Numbered from the stretch's first letter, positions 1-8,135 are shown. The stretch is 45,085 nucleotides of DNA from Bacteroidota bacterium (GCA_018267155.1 JAFDZE010000011.1:1-45085); one strand, 5' to 3'. Translations and numbers: made by a program. The notes: generated by a model not told the origin, from the letters alone.

Positions 1-1
1 C

Positions 2-181
2 AGCGGCATCCGCGTGGGCACGCCGGCCATCACCACGCGCGGCTTGAAAGAGGCCGAATGCCGTCAGATCGCGGTGCTGATCGATGCGGCGATCACCCGG
101 GCCGACGACGCCAGCGAACTGGACCGCATCCGCTTCCAGGTGAACGGCATGATGCGCCTTCGCCCGCTCTTCGCCTGGTGA
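2..181 (+). CDS. glyA: Serine hydroxymethyltransferase, C-terminal fragment
   Basis: This is the last 59 codons of a gene that begins upstream of the window. The reading frame opens with SGIRVGTPAITTRG, which is the conserved C-terminal signature of serine hydroxymethyltransferase, the PLP enzyme that interconverts serine and glycine while charging tetrahydrofolate with a one-carbon unit in the cytosol. The frame continues through a helical tail (KEAECRQIAVLIDAA) and stops with TGA at 179-181. The active-site lysine and the rest of the fold lie outside the window. Only two bases separate the stop from the next start, so the next gene may be co-transcribed. Confidence 0.9.
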   Translation, partial: SGIRVGTPAITTRGLKEAECRQIAVLIDAAITRADDASELDRIRFQVNGMMRLRPLFAW

Positions 182-183
182 AC

Positions 184-552
184 ATGCGCGGCCCGGTCAT
201 TCTCCTCGCCATGATCGCGACGATCGGCCTTTCCGCCCAAGCGGACTATCCGGTGGACAGCATCGCGCCCAACCTCATCGGCTGCTGGTACGCGGGCGAT
301 GGCGGCATGGAGGGCTACTACTGCTTCGATCCCAACGGCCATGTTTCCGTGGTGAAGAAGGGCAACGGCCGGATCAAAGTGGAGGGTGAATGGGAAGTGG
401 ATACCAGGAAGGGCCTGGTCACCATCACCAGCGGGAAAATGAAGACCCGTTACCTGGTGGAGCGCCTCCAGCCCGACGGTTTCATCCTGGTGACGCCCAA
501 GGATGGCGTGCGGCTCGAGGGGCACAAGGAGAAGCCCAAAGGCTGGAAGTGA
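184..552 (+). CDS. Small exported protein of unknown function
   Basis: This 122-residue protein starts at ATG 184, two bases after the glyA stop. A start at 58 in the same frame would overlap glyA and was not chosen. Residues 1-19 form a plausible signal peptide (short basic start, hydrophobic ILLAMIATIGL, cleavage near SAQA). The mature part is a small, beta-rich domain with a GCWY motif, glycine-rich turns and the pattern GEWEVD..KGLVTITSGKMKTRY, which recalls the small lipocalin-like proteins that open with a G-x-W motif, but no family can be named. The tail is lysine-rich. It overlaps the next exported protein by one base (TGATG), so the two are probably translated together and may act together in the envelope. 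Confidence 0.65.
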   Translation: MRGPVILLAMIATIGLSAQADYPVDSIAPNLIGCWYAGDGGMEGYYCFDPNGHVSVVKKGNGRIKVEGEWEVDTRKGLVTITSGKMKTRYLVERLQPDGFILVTPKDGVRLEGHKEKPKGWK

Positions 553-1397
553 TGGTCCCGGCCCGCGTACAGTTGGTGCTGCTGCTGGCTCTCCTGTCCG
601 TTCCGGTCCGGGCACAGGAAACCCGCATGGTGCATCTGAAGAACCGGTTCTTCGCTGACTGGGGATACAACCGGGCGCAGTACACGCGCAGCAATATCCA
701 CTTCAACGGTCCGGGGTACGACTTCATCCTGCACGACGTGGCGGCGCAGGACCGGCCGGAAGGCTTCTCGTTCGGTGGCTATTTCGCACCGAAGAACATC
801 TGGATACCGCAGTACAATTATCGGGTCGGCTGGTTCCTGAACGACAATTGGGGCCTGTCCATCGGGCTCGACCACATGAAATACGTTGTGCGGCAGTACC
901 AGACCGTGCGGATGACCGGTACGATCAGTCCCGACCGGTCGATGACCTACGCGGGAAACAGCGAGCACGACGTTGTGCTGGCCCCCGAGCTGCTGCGCTA
1001 CGAGCACACGGACGGGCTGAATCTGTTGAGCGTGGACGGGGACCACTACGACCGGCTGTGGAACAGCCGCAACGGGAAGCACGCGATCTTCTTCTCGGAG
1101 GGCGCATTCATCGGTCCGGTGGTCCCGCGCACCGATGTGCGGCTCTTCGGCGAGGGCATCAACAACCGGTTCAACGTGGCCGGATACGGAGCGGGGGTGC
1201 AGGTCGGCGTGTTCACGGTCCTCTGGAACCATGTGTTCCTGCGGGTACTGGCCAAGGGCGGCTATATCGAACTGCCGAACGTGCTTACCACGGGCAAGTC
1301 CGGCAACAGCGCCCGCCAGCGGTTCTGGTTCGTGCAGGAGAACGTGGTGCTGGGCGTACTGATCGGCCGGGGCGGCGTCAAGGCTCGCGCCAATTGA
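552..1397 (+). CDS. Predicted outer-membrane beta-barrel protein
   Basis: The protein has 281 residues. The start at ATG 552 overlaps the preceding stop by one base and gives a good signal peptide (VQLVLLLALLSVPVRAQ, cleavage after about residue 23); a start further upstream at 390 would lie inside the previous gene and destroy the signal. The mature sequence alternates aromatic and polar residues in strands such as YNYRVGWFLNDNWGLSIGLDHM and ends in hydrophobic strands (FWFVQENVVLGVLIG), as in small Bacteroidota barrels. The final residues are ARAN, not an aromatic residue. I do not recognise a specific family. Its 3' end overlaps the oppositely oriented lipoprotein gene by 20 bases. Confidence 0.65.
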   Translation: MVPARVQLVLLLALLSVPVRAQETRMVHLKNRFFADWGYNRAQYTRSNIHFNGPGYDFILHDVAAQDRPEGFSFGGYFAPKNIWIPQYNYRVGWFLNDNWGLSIGLDHMKYVVRQYQTVRMTGTISPDRSMTYAGNSEHDVVLAPELLRYEHTDGLNLLSVDGDHYDRLWNSRNGKHAIFFSEGAFIGPVVPRTDVRLFGEGINNRFNVAGYGAGVQVGVFTVLWNHVFLRVLAKGGYIELPNVLTTGKSGNSARQRFWFVQENVVLGVLIGRGGVKARAN

Positions 1398-2034
1398 TGT
1401 GCTTGCCGAGCGTACCGCGCATGCGCTTCCACCCCGACTCACGGTCCATGATGGAGACGAAACTGTCCACGTGGGCCACGGACGCATCGATTGGAGGCAG
1501 GGGCTTCAGGTATTCGGTCTGGATGGAATCCCGTACCAGGGGGATCAATCCGATCGGTGGGGCCTTGAACTTGCGGGACACACGGCGGCAGAAGGACTTC
1601 AGCAATTTGGTCTGGAACTCGTCGGAGGCGAGGGCCACGTGTTCGAGGCCGGCCTTGCGGGCCACCTTGAAACCGTAGTAAACGTTCTCGGTGCTGTGCT
1701 GGGCCTGATCGTCGATCAGGATATCCTCGCGCGGAACACCGAGAGCCACCGCGTATTCGCGCAGCACTTCGGCCTCCACCCAGGGCGTGTACACCGCAGC
1801 GCCCGACATCACGATCTTTTTGGCCAATCCGGTCCGGTACAAATAGACCGACCAGACGAGCCGCGCATGCACGGGCTCTGGAAGGCCATTGTCGTACGGC
1901 ATGCCCGGCACGATCACGGCATCGTACGGGCCATGGGCACGGGCCTTGGCCAGATAACGTTCGGGATGGCGGATGTAGCAACCCGGCAGCAGGATCAGGG
2001 CCAGCAGGGCGAAACTCCAGTTCAAACGGCTCAT
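1378..2034 (-). CDS. YdcF/DUF218-family lipoprotein
   Basis: This 218-residue protein starts at the ATG at 2034-2032, which places a lipobox (LLPGC, Cys19) at the end of a hydrophobic leader; an in-frame start 13 codons earlier would bury that leader. After the Cys comes the DUF218 core: YDAVIVPGMPYDNG near residue 35, then ARLVWSVYLYRTGLAKKIVMSG and a later STENVYYGFKVARKAG segment, matching the YdcF/SanA/ElyC fold. These proteins act at the envelope and are linked in other bacteria to cell-wall or envelope carrier metabolism, but their reaction is poorly defined. The usual family member is anchored by a transmembrane helix; here the anchor is a lipid. It lies 35 bases downstream of the HTTM gene on the same strand. 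Confidence 0.75.
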   Translation of the reverse strand: MSRLNWSFALLALILLPGCYIRHPERYLAKARAHGPYDAVIVPGMPYDNGLPEPVHARLVWSVYLYRTGLAKKIVMSGAAVYTPWVEAEVLREYAVALGVPREDILIDDQAQHSTENVYYGFKVARKAGLEHVALASDEFQTKLLKSFCRRVSRKFKAPPIGLIPLVRDSIQTEYLKPLPPIDASVAHVDSFVSIMDRESGWKRMRGTLGKHINWREP

Positions 2035-2069
2035 GATGGGCGAAGATGGCGGTAACCCGAACGCCACGA

Positions 2070-2903
2070 TCATGCCCCGGCCTTCGCAACACTATTTGGC
2101 GAGCTGGGCCACATGCGTTGCCAACGGGCCTCACACCGTGCGGCCAGTTCACCATCCGTCCAGATGACCCAGCAGGCTATGAAGGCGAGGCCCATCTGCG
2201 GTATGTCGATGTACAGGGCCGTGGCCAGATGGAAAAGCACGGCGCACCCCATCGCCAGGTACCGCGGAGTCCGCCACCACACAACGATCGGGATGGCGAA
2301 TTGCAGTGCGAGGGTGCTCCACGTGATCAGCGCGATGATCCCTTGAGGCCAGGTGGTCAACCACGCCGGGCCGAACTGCGGGTCGGAGGCCACGATGCCC
2401 ACGGCGGTGCCGTCGAGCCATGTGGTACCGGTCAGCTTGTGCAGCCCCGTGACCAGGTAGGTGAAGATGAGCTGGATGCGGATGGCCCAGAACCCGAGCA
2501 ACGATGATGCCCGATCCAGCGGTCCATCGGGTCGCGCCCGCAGGAACACCATCCACAAGAGCACATTGTTCATGAGCAGCGAACCACCGCAGGAGGCGAG
2601 CCAGGCGCGCTGGGTGAGCGAGGCGAAGAGCATCCAGATGACGAAGGCCATCCAGCGGGGTGCTTCGCGCAGCGTTCCATACGCGGAGAACAGGATCAAC
2701 AGGGCCGCACCGGGCACGGACAGCGCACCCGGGAGCCAGCTGCCGAAGGCGTTCATGAACCAACTTCCGAAGCCCGGCACCGGCAGGGGCGGCGAAACGG
2801 GATACTCCCACAGTTGTTCCACGAGCGGCAGCGCGCTCAGGATATAGCCCAGCACCCAGACGTATACCGCGCGTTGAAAGAGCCGGACCGTGGCGGTGCT
2901 CAT
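2070..2903 (-). CDS. HTTM-domain integral membrane protein
   Basis: This 277-residue multi-pass membrane protein has about six to eight hydrophobic segments. The central TYLVTGLHKLTGTTWLDGTA stretch is the hallmark of the HTTM (horizontally transferred transmembrane) domain, related to vitamin-K-dependent gamma-carboxylase, where a Tyr/Lys-Leu segment is followed by W..GTA. Bacterial HTTM proteins are mostly uncharacterised, and the carboxylase active-site region cannot be confirmed here, so no reaction is assigned. The start codon overlaps the stop of the upstream DUF5819-like gene by four bases (ATGA), a coupling that implies a shared complex. The C-terminus is cytoplasmic-looking and basic (RCEARWQRMW). 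Confidence 0.75.
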   Translation of the reverse strand: MSTATVRLFQRAVYVWVLGYILSALPLVEQLWEYPVSPPLPVPGFGSWFMNAFGSWLPGALSVPGAALLILFSAYGTLREAPRWMAFVIWMLFASLTQRAWLASCGGSLLMNNVLLWMVFLRARPDGPLDRASSLLGFWAIRIQLIFTYLVTGLHKLTGTTWLDGTAVGIVASDPQFGPAWLTTWPQGIIALITWSTLALQFAIPIVVWWRTPRYLAMGCAVLFHLATALYIDIPQMGLAFIACWVIWTDGELAARCEARWQRMWPSSPNSVAKAGA

Positions 2904-3391
2904 GGCTGATGGCGATCAACGAACACGATGGGCACGTACCGGGTATCACGATCGGTGGGCCGATGATCATCGACCACGCAATGCTGCACGGCGCGGAACC
3001 GGAGGTCGCCCTCATCGTGCATCATATCCCGCACCAGACCGAGCAGGGCCTCCTCCATGACCGGTGGTACGGTAAGCGTGTCCGGGAAAGGGGAACCTCC
3101 GTTCAGGTAGGCCGCAACGTTGCGGACCATACGCGTTCGCAGGTAGTTGTCGCCGGATGCGTCCAGTGCGCGCCAGCTCTCGCCGATACCTGCCTGCACT
3201 TCACATGAGCAGCGTGGGGGATCCGGGGCGAAAAGGTCCCAACCCTGATGGAACAGCGGTCGTGCGTACGTGATGGACCAGTAACGCAGCCGGTCCGGTA
3301 TCCAGCGGGATGGGAACGTGTAGGACGCCAAAAGGCCGAAATGCGCGAGCAGGATCGCTGGGATCAGCCACTTGGGTGGTCCGTTGGCCAT
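2900..3391 (-). CDS. DUF5819-like membrane-anchored protein
   Basis: The protein has 163 residues starting at ATG 3391 (MANGPPKW). An open frame extends further upstream but runs antisense into the fumarylacetoacetase gene. One N-terminal transmembrane helix (LIPAILLAHFGLLASYTF) is followed by the motif HQGWDLFAPDPPR, which closely matches the W-x-LFAP-x-P signature of DUF5819 proteins. These are known to sit next to HTTM-domain genes, as here, where the stop overlaps the HTTM start. The rest is an extracytoplasmic domain with a conserved-looking RTRMVRNVAAYLNGG. No enzymatic residues stand out. It probably assists or anchors the HTTM protein; this is inference from gene pairing. Confidence 0.7.
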   Translation of the reverse strand: MANGPPKWLIPAILLAHFGLLASYTFPSRWIPDRLRYWSITYARPLFHQGWDLFAPDPPRCSCEVQAGIGESWRALDASGDNYLRTRMVRNVAAYLNGGSPFPDTLTVPPVMEEALLGLVRDMMHDEGDLRFRAVQHCVVDDHRPTDRDTRYVPIVFVDRHQP

Positions 3392-3455
3392 GAGCGGCCA
3401 AGGTAGCGGGCGATCGTTCCGGTGACCACCCGGGCCATTGATCCGCTGCCGATCG

Positions 3456-3463
3456 CACCTTTG
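3456..3463 (+). promoter_or_regulatory. Candidate -7 element before fumarylacetoacetase
   Basis: CACCTTTG matches seven of eight positions of the Bacteroidota -7 consensus TAnnTTTG and lies 30 bases before the ATG at 3494. A good -33 TTTG at the expected distance is not visible, so the assignment is weak. Confidence 0.3.
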
Positions 3464-3493
3464 CGGCCACCCGTATCCTCGCGGCCCCATCGC

Positions 3494-4771
3494 ATGAACA
3501 TACCCACCAACTCCCCCGAACTGCGCAGCTGGATCCCCGTGCCGGCCAAGAGCGACTTTCCTGTCCAGAACATCCCATTCGGCGTTGGTGGTGCCGATGG
3601 CAGCGACAGTAACTGCCTCACGCGGATCGGCGACAGCGCGATCGACCTCGCGATCCTGGCGGAGCAGGGACTGATCCACGCACCCGAGCACCTGGGCGGC
3701 AAAGGCGCCTTCACGGGCGAGCTCGACGCCCTGTTGATGGATGGCCCGCAGGTGATCCGCGACCTGCGGCAACGTCTTTCAGAACTGTTGCGCGACGATG
3801 CGACGCTCAACGGTATGCATCGCGATGCGATCGCGCGGGCCATCATTCCGGTGAACGAGCTGGACATGGAATTGCCCGCGCTCATCGGCGACTACACCGA
3901 TTTCTACAGCAGCCGCCAACACGCCTACAACGTGGGCGTGATGTTCCGCGACCCGGCGAACGCACTGATGCCCAACTGGCTGCACCTGCCGGTGGGCTAT
4001 CATGGCCGCAGCAGCAGCATCGTGGTCAGTGGCACGCCCGTGCGCCGTCCCATGGGCCAGTTCAAACCCGCTCCGGACCAGGCTCCGGTGTTCGGCCCAT
4101 CGCGGCAGCTGGATCTCGAATTGGAGGTGGGCTTCCTCACGTACGAGGGCCCCGAACTGGGCAGTCGCATCAGCGTCGAGGAGGCCGAGGACCACATCTT
4201 CGGGCTGGTGCTCTTCAACGATTGGAGCGCGCGCGACATCCAGGCGTGGGAATATGTGCCGCTGGGCCCGTTCCTGGGCAAGAACTTCGCCTCCTCCATG
4301 TCGCCATGGGTGGTCACGCTGGATGCACTGGAACCTTTCCGCGTGCAAGGCCCCGTGCAAGAACCGCAACCCCTGCCCTACCTGCGTTCCAGCGGTGCTC
4401 GCACGTTCGATATCCGGTTGGAAGTGGGCCTTACGCCCGCAGGTGGAAGTGAAACGATCATTTGCCGGAGCAACTTCAAGCACCTGTACTGGAGCATGGC
4501 GCAGCAACTCGCGCACCACACGGTGAACGGCTGCAACGTGCGCGCGGGGGATCTGATGGCCAGCGGCACGATCAGCGGCGACGCACCGGACAGCTTCGGC
4601 AGCATGCTGGAACTGGCGTGGAAAGGCACCAGGCCCATCAAACTCAACGACGGTAGCGAACGGAAATTCCTGCAGGACGGGGACACCGTGACCATGCGGG
4701 GCTACTGCGAAAAGGACGGTCTGCGCATCGGATTCGGGGAGGTGAGTGGCACGGTACTGCCGGCCGAATAA
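3494..4771 (+). CDS. fahA: Fumarylacetoacetase
   Basis: This 425-residue protein starts at ATG 3494 (MNIPTNSPELRSW), the length expected for bacterial fumarylacetoacetases. It hydrolyses 4-fumarylacetoacetate to fumarate and acetoacetate, the last step of tyrosine/homogentisate breakdown, in the cytosol. Visible family motifs are the N-terminal FPVQNIPFGVG, the SFPVYHGR-type loop (YHGRSSSIVVSGTP), DLELEVGFLTYEG with metal-binding acidic residues, FNDWSARDIQAWEY, and LGPFLGKNFASSMSPW with the conserved Lys. The C-terminal GTISGDAPDSFGSMLELAW is also typical. No other tyrosine-catabolic gene lies next to it, so it is an isolated housekeeping gene before the polysaccharide operon. Confidence 0.95.
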   Translation: MNIPTNSPELRSWIPVPAKSDFPVQNIPFGVGGADGSDSNCLTRIGDSAIDLAILAEQGLIHAPEHLGGKGAFTGELDALLMDGPQVIRDLRQRLSELLRDDATLNGMHRDAIARAIIPVNELDMELPALIGDYTDFYSSRQHAYNVGVMFRDPANALMPNWLHLPVGYHGRSSSIVVSGTPVRRPMGQFKPAPDQAPVFGPSRQLDLELEVGFLTYEGPELGSRISVEEAEDHIFGLVLFNDWSARDIQAWEYVPLGPFLGKNFASSMSPWVVTLDALEPFRVQGPVQEPQPLPYLRSSGARTFDIRLEVGLTPAGGSETIICRSNFKHLYWSMAQQLAHHTVNGCNVRAGDLMASGTISGDAPDSFGSMLELAWKGTRPIKLNDGSERKFLQDGDTVTMRGYCEKDGLRIGFGEVSGTVLPAE

Positions 4772-4848
4772 CCCGCCAACACCCGACGCATCGGGAGCGG
4801 AACCTGCCAGCATACGGGAGGGCCGCGTCATTGCAGGGGTCGGCACGG

Positions 4849-4879
4849 TTTGACAAGGGGGGGGCACCCTGTATTTTTA
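4849..4879 (+). promoter_or_regulatory. Bacteroidota-type promoter of the EPS operon
   Basis: TTTG at 4849-4852 and TATTTTTA at 4872-4879 are separated by exactly 19 bases, the spacing of the Bacteroidota housekeeping promoter (TTTG, about 19 bases, TAnnTTTG). The -7 element matches seven of eight positions. It lies 77 bases upstream of the wza-like ATG, in the only sizeable gap before the operon. The spacer contains a run of eight G. Confidence 0.6.
4857..4864 (+). repeat. Poly-G tract (8 G) in promoter spacer
   Basis: Eight consecutive G lie between the -33 and -7 elements of the EPS promoter. Homopolymeric G tracts of this length are prone to slipped-strand mispairing. Gain or loss of one base would move the spacer away from 19 and could alter promoter strength. 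Confidence 0.75.
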
Positions 4880-4887
4880 CCGACCCG

Positions 4888-4917
4888 GGCACGGGCGATC
4901 GGCTCGTTCGCCGTGCC
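4888..4917 (+). promoter_or_regulatory. Hairpin in the 5' leader of the EPS operon
   Basis: GGCACGGGCGA (4888-4898) pairs with TCGCCGTGCC (4908-4917) as a 10-bp stem with one bulged G and a nine-base loop. It sits just after the likely transcription start (about 4886) and 39 bases before the wza-like ATG, so it would form the very 5' end of the mRNA. It could stabilise the transcript or take part in control. No run of U follows, so it is not a standard terminator. Confidence 0.5.
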
Positions 4918-4956
4918 AGGCCCGAGCCACCACCGACGCGCCAGGGCCATCCCCGC

Positions 4957-5751
4957 ATGAAACGGAACCGCTTCCACTACCGCTGGCTGCCCCTCCTGCT
5001 CCCCCTGCTTTTCAGCTGTGGCAGCGTGAAGCTGAAGCAGATGGTGATGTTCGACGATGTGCGTACCGAGCCGCTGACCATCGATACCCTGCCCCAGTTG
5101 CGGATCGCGCCGCTGGACATCATCAACATCCAGGTCACCAGCAACGATCCCAGCACGGTGCTCGCCTTCCAGCAGCAACGCCTCACCATGGCCAACAGCA
5201 TGAACGCGGGCTCGGGCGAGAGCGCCCTGGGCGTGCAGGAAGGGTACCGTGTGGACGAGCAGGGGGAGATCCACATGCCGTTCATCGGGGCGGTACGGGC
5301 CCAGGGCCGCACGTTGAACGAGCTGCGGCAGGAGATCAGCACCCGGCTGGACAAGTATATTTTGAACACCTCGGTGCAATGCCGCTTCATGAACTTCAGG
5401 GTCACCTTGCTGGGTGAGGTGAACCGGCCGAGCACCTATACCGTGCCCAGCGAACGCGTCACCATCCTGGAGGCCCTGGGCATGGCCGGCGATTTCACGG
5501 CCTACGCCGAGCGGAACAACGTACTGGTGATCCGCGAGCGGGATGGCGTGCGCTCCACCGCCCGGGTGAACGTGCAGGACCGGGAGATCTTCCGGTCGCC
5601 CTGGTTCTACCTGAATCCCGGCGACATCGTGTACGTGCGGCCACAGAAGGCCCGGCAATACGCCACCCGGGGCGACCTGGTGGAGCGGTACGGGGTGCTG
5701 CTGGTCTCGCTGCTGAGCGTGGCGGCCACCGTGATCATCACCGCGCGATGA
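4957..5751 (+). CDS. Polysaccharide export outer-membrane lipoprotein (Wza-like)
   Basis: The protein has 264 residues. The start at ATG 4957 gives a basic N-terminus (MKRNRFHYRW), a hydrophobic core and a lipobox-like end with Cys21 (LLFSC). An export domain follows (LRIAPLDIINIQVTSNDP near residue 48, then EGYRVDEQGEIHMPFIG), then an SLBB domain (VTLLGEVNRPSTYTVPSERV near 150). The C-terminus is a hydrophobic segment (LLVSLLSVAATVIITA), as in Bacteroidota homologues that end in a membrane helix. It would form the outer-membrane channel through which the polysaccharide leaves the cell, partnered by the kinase encoded next; the two genes overlap by four bases (ATGA). It is the first gene of the operon. 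Confidence 0.9.
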   Translation: MKRNRFHYRWLPLLLPLLFSCGSVKLKQMVMFDDVRTEPLTIDTLPQLRIAPLDIINIQVTSNDPSTVLAFQQQRLTMANSMNAGSGESALGVQEGYRVDEQGEIHMPFIGAVRAQGRTLNELRQEISTRLDKYILNTSVQCRFMNFRVTLLGEVNRPSTYTVPSERVTILEALGMAGDFTAYAERNNVLVIRERDGVRSTARVNVQDREIFRSPWFYLNPGDIVYVRPQKARQYATRGDLVERYGVLLVSLLSVAATVIITAR

Positions 5752-8129
5752 GCATCGGTTCAACGGACAGCGGGATGAGTGCGCGATCGATCGGCGCACT
5801 TCTATTGCGTTACTGGTATCTGTTCCTCATCGGTCCCGCATTGGCGATCGCGTGGGCCTACTGGCATCTGCGTGTCACCGTGCCCATGTACGAGGTGAAG
5901 GCCCAGATGCTCATCAAGGAGGAGAAGAGCTACGGGGAGGACCTGCTCTTCGCCGAACTGGGGATCGGCAAGAAGGTGAAGAATCTGGAGAACGAGGTGC
6001 TGGTGATGTTGTCCTCGCCCTTGATGGCCGACGTGGTTCGCCAGAAGAACATGCAGTGGCGCTACTTCCGGCAGGATGGCCCGGTGCAGCGTGAGATGTA
6101 TTCCGATCCACCGGTACGCGTGCTGGACTGGACGCCCACCAAGGCCGAAGGCGGGCTCACGGGCGAGGTGCTCGCCGATGGCGAAGGGGGCTACACCTTC
6201 ATCGTGGACGGCCGGGAGTACGCGGGCGAATTCGGCGGTCGCACCGTGCTGCCGGGCGGGAAATTGATCCTGTGGGGCTCCTCGGATCTGAAGAAGAACG
6301 ATCGCGTGCTGGTCAGGATGAGCCCGGTGGAGAGCATGGTCGCTCAATTCCACGAGAACCTCGACGTGTCCATCGCCGGAGAAGAGTCGAGCATCCTGGT
6401 GCTGAAACTGAAGGACACCTCGCCCAACCGGGCGCACGATGTGCTGATGGGCCTGATCGACGCGTACAATGAACGATCGATCGACGAGAAGAACAAGGGA
6501 TACGCCGGTGCGATACGGCTCATCGACGAGCGATTGGCGGGGATCACCGCCGAACTCAGCGAGGTGGAGCAGGACATGGAGACGTTCAAGAGCCGCAACG
6601 TGACGGTGGAACTGGGGGCCGAAGCGAGCCTGCTGATGAACGAGATGGCGGCCTACGACCACAAGCTCACCGATGTGGGCGTGCAACTGGAGATGATGGA
6701 CGGCATCGAGAACGTGCTCACACGCAACATCGAGGGGCAGCAATACCTGCCAACGGGGGTGGCCATCAACAACGTGGCGCTGAGCAATGAGCTGCAGAGC
6801 TACAACACACTACTGGCGCAGCGGGATCAGAAACGGCGCAACCTGGGTCCCGACCACCCCGAGTTGCAATTGCTGGACAAGCAGATCGGCAACCTGCGCG
6901 GGTCGATACGGGACAACCTGACCACGTTGCGGTCCGAACTGCGGACCACACTGGACGCCAACCGCTACCAGCAGGGCCTGATCGAGAACCGCACGCGTAG
7001 CCTGCCCCGGCGCGAGCGGATGCTGGTGGAGAAGGAACGTCGGCGGAGCGTGGTGCAGGACCTGTACCTCTATCTTTTGCAGAAACGCGAGGAGAGCGCC
7101 ATCAACATGGCCGTTACCACGAGTACGGGCATGGTGGTGGAACCGCCCGGCATGCCCGACCGGCCGGTGAGCCCGAAACCGCGGCAGGTGTGGCTGGTGG
7201 CCCTCTTCCTCGGCCTCGCGATCCCCGGTGCCATCGTGCTTCTTCTCCGTCGTCTGAACGACCGCGTGGAGGACGCGGGCGCGATCCGCTCCATCACGTC
7301 CGTGCCGGTGCTGGCCACCATCGCCAACAGCAGGTCAAAAGAGAGCATGGTGGTGCGTGCCGGATCGAACTCGGTGGTGGCCGAAACGTTCCGCCTGTTG
7401 CGCGCCGGCCTGATGTACCTGACCCCGGGCAGCGACCTGCGCACCCTGCTGATCACCTCCAGCACATCGGGCGAGGGCAAGTCATTCATCGCCATGAACC
7501 TCGGGATGACGTTGGCGCTGGCGGGCAAGCGCATCGTGATCCTCGAACTGGACCTGCGCAAGCCCAAGCAGGAGCGCTACTTCGGTCTCGGTACCACGGA
7601 CAAGGGCGTGGTGAGCTACCTGGTACGCAAGGACGTGGCCGTGCGGGACATCATCCGCAACAGCGGGCACCATCCGGGGCTGGACGTGATCCTGAGCGGG
7701 CCCGTACCGCCGGACCCGGCAGAATTGATCCTCTCGGATCGGTTGCGGGGGCTCGTTGCCGAACTGCGGGAGAGCTATGACACCATCATTCTGGACACCC
7801 CGCCGGTGGGTCTGGTGGCCGATGCGTTGCAACTGAAGGACCTGGCCCAGGCCACCATGTACGTGGTGCGCGTCGGCTACACGCACCTGCCGCAGTTGCG
7901 CACGGTGGAAGAGATACGTGCTGGCGAGAAACTGCCCCGGCCATTCATCGTGCTCAACGGGATGCGGTACGATGGCCCGGGAAGGTACGGCTATGGCTAC
8001 GGCTACGGCCAGGGCCATGGGTACTTCGCGGAGCATGGCGCATCCGGTGGCCTTGCTGGCCGTATGCGGCGGTGGGCCGGCGGCAACGGCCGTGCCGGCG
8101 CACCCGAGCACAGCGGTGCCCGGAAGTGA
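5748..8129 (+). CDS. Polysaccharide chain-length regulator / tyrosine autokinase (Wzc-like)
   Basis: This 793-residue inner-membrane protein starts at ATG 5748, overlapping the wza-like stop. The N-terminal Wzz domain has a first transmembrane helix near residues 20-40 (YWYLFLIGPALAIAWAYW), a long periplasmic coiled-coil region, and a second helix near 485 (VWLVALFLGLAIPGAIVLLL). The cytoplasmic BY-kinase domain has Walker A STSGEGKS (572-579), Walker A' ILELDLRKP (598-606) and Walker B with Asp683 (IILDTPPVG). The tail carries a tyrosine cluster (RYGYGYGYGQGHGY), the likely autophosphorylation site. Such kinases control polymer length and export through the Wza channel. No low-molecular-weight phosphatase gene is adjacent. 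Confidence 0.93.
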   Translation: MSIGSTDSGMSARSIGALLLRYWYLFLIGPALAIAWAYWHLRVTVPMYEVKAQMLIKEEKSYGEDLLFAELGIGKKVKNLENEVLVMLSSPLMADVVRQKNMQWRYFRQDGPVQREMYSDPPVRVLDWTPTKAEGGLTGEVLADGEGGYTFIVDGREYAGEFGGRTVLPGGKLILWGSSDLKKNDRVLVRMSPVESMVAQFHENLDVSIAGEESSILVLKLKDTSPNRAHDVLMGLIDAYNERSIDEKNKGYAGAIRLIDERLAGITAELSEVEQDMETFKSRNVTVELGAEASLLMNEMAAYDHKLTDVGVQLEMMDGIENVLTRNIEGQQYLPTGVAINNVALSNELQSYNTLLAQRDQKRRNLGPDHPELQLLDKQIGNLRGSIRDNLTTLRSELRTTLDANRYQQGLIENRTRSLPRRERMLVEKERRRSVVQDLYLYLLQKREESAINMAVTTSTGMVVEPPGMPDRPVSPKPRQVWLVALFLGLAIPGAIVLLLRRLNDRVEDAGAIRSITSVPVLATIANSRSKESMVVRAGSNSVVAETFRLLRAGLMYLTPGSDLRTLLITSSTSGEGKSFIAMNLGMTLALAGKRIVILELDLRKPKQERYFGLGTTDKGVVSYLVRKDVAVRDIIRNSGHHPGLDVILSGPVPPDPAELILSDRLRGLVAELRESYDTIILDTPPVGLVADALQLKDLAQATMYVVRVGYTHLPQLRTVEEIRAGEKLPRPFIVLNGMRYDGPGRYGYGYGYGQGHGYFAEHGASGGLAGRMRRWAGGNGRAGAPEHSGARK

Positions 8130-8135
8130 GTGGCG

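Noticed and set aside
450-1487. Long - strand open frame opposite the predicted barrel protein
   Set aside because: The + strand frame has a signal peptide and coupled start. The antisense frame has low-complexity His/Gln/Arg content and no leader.
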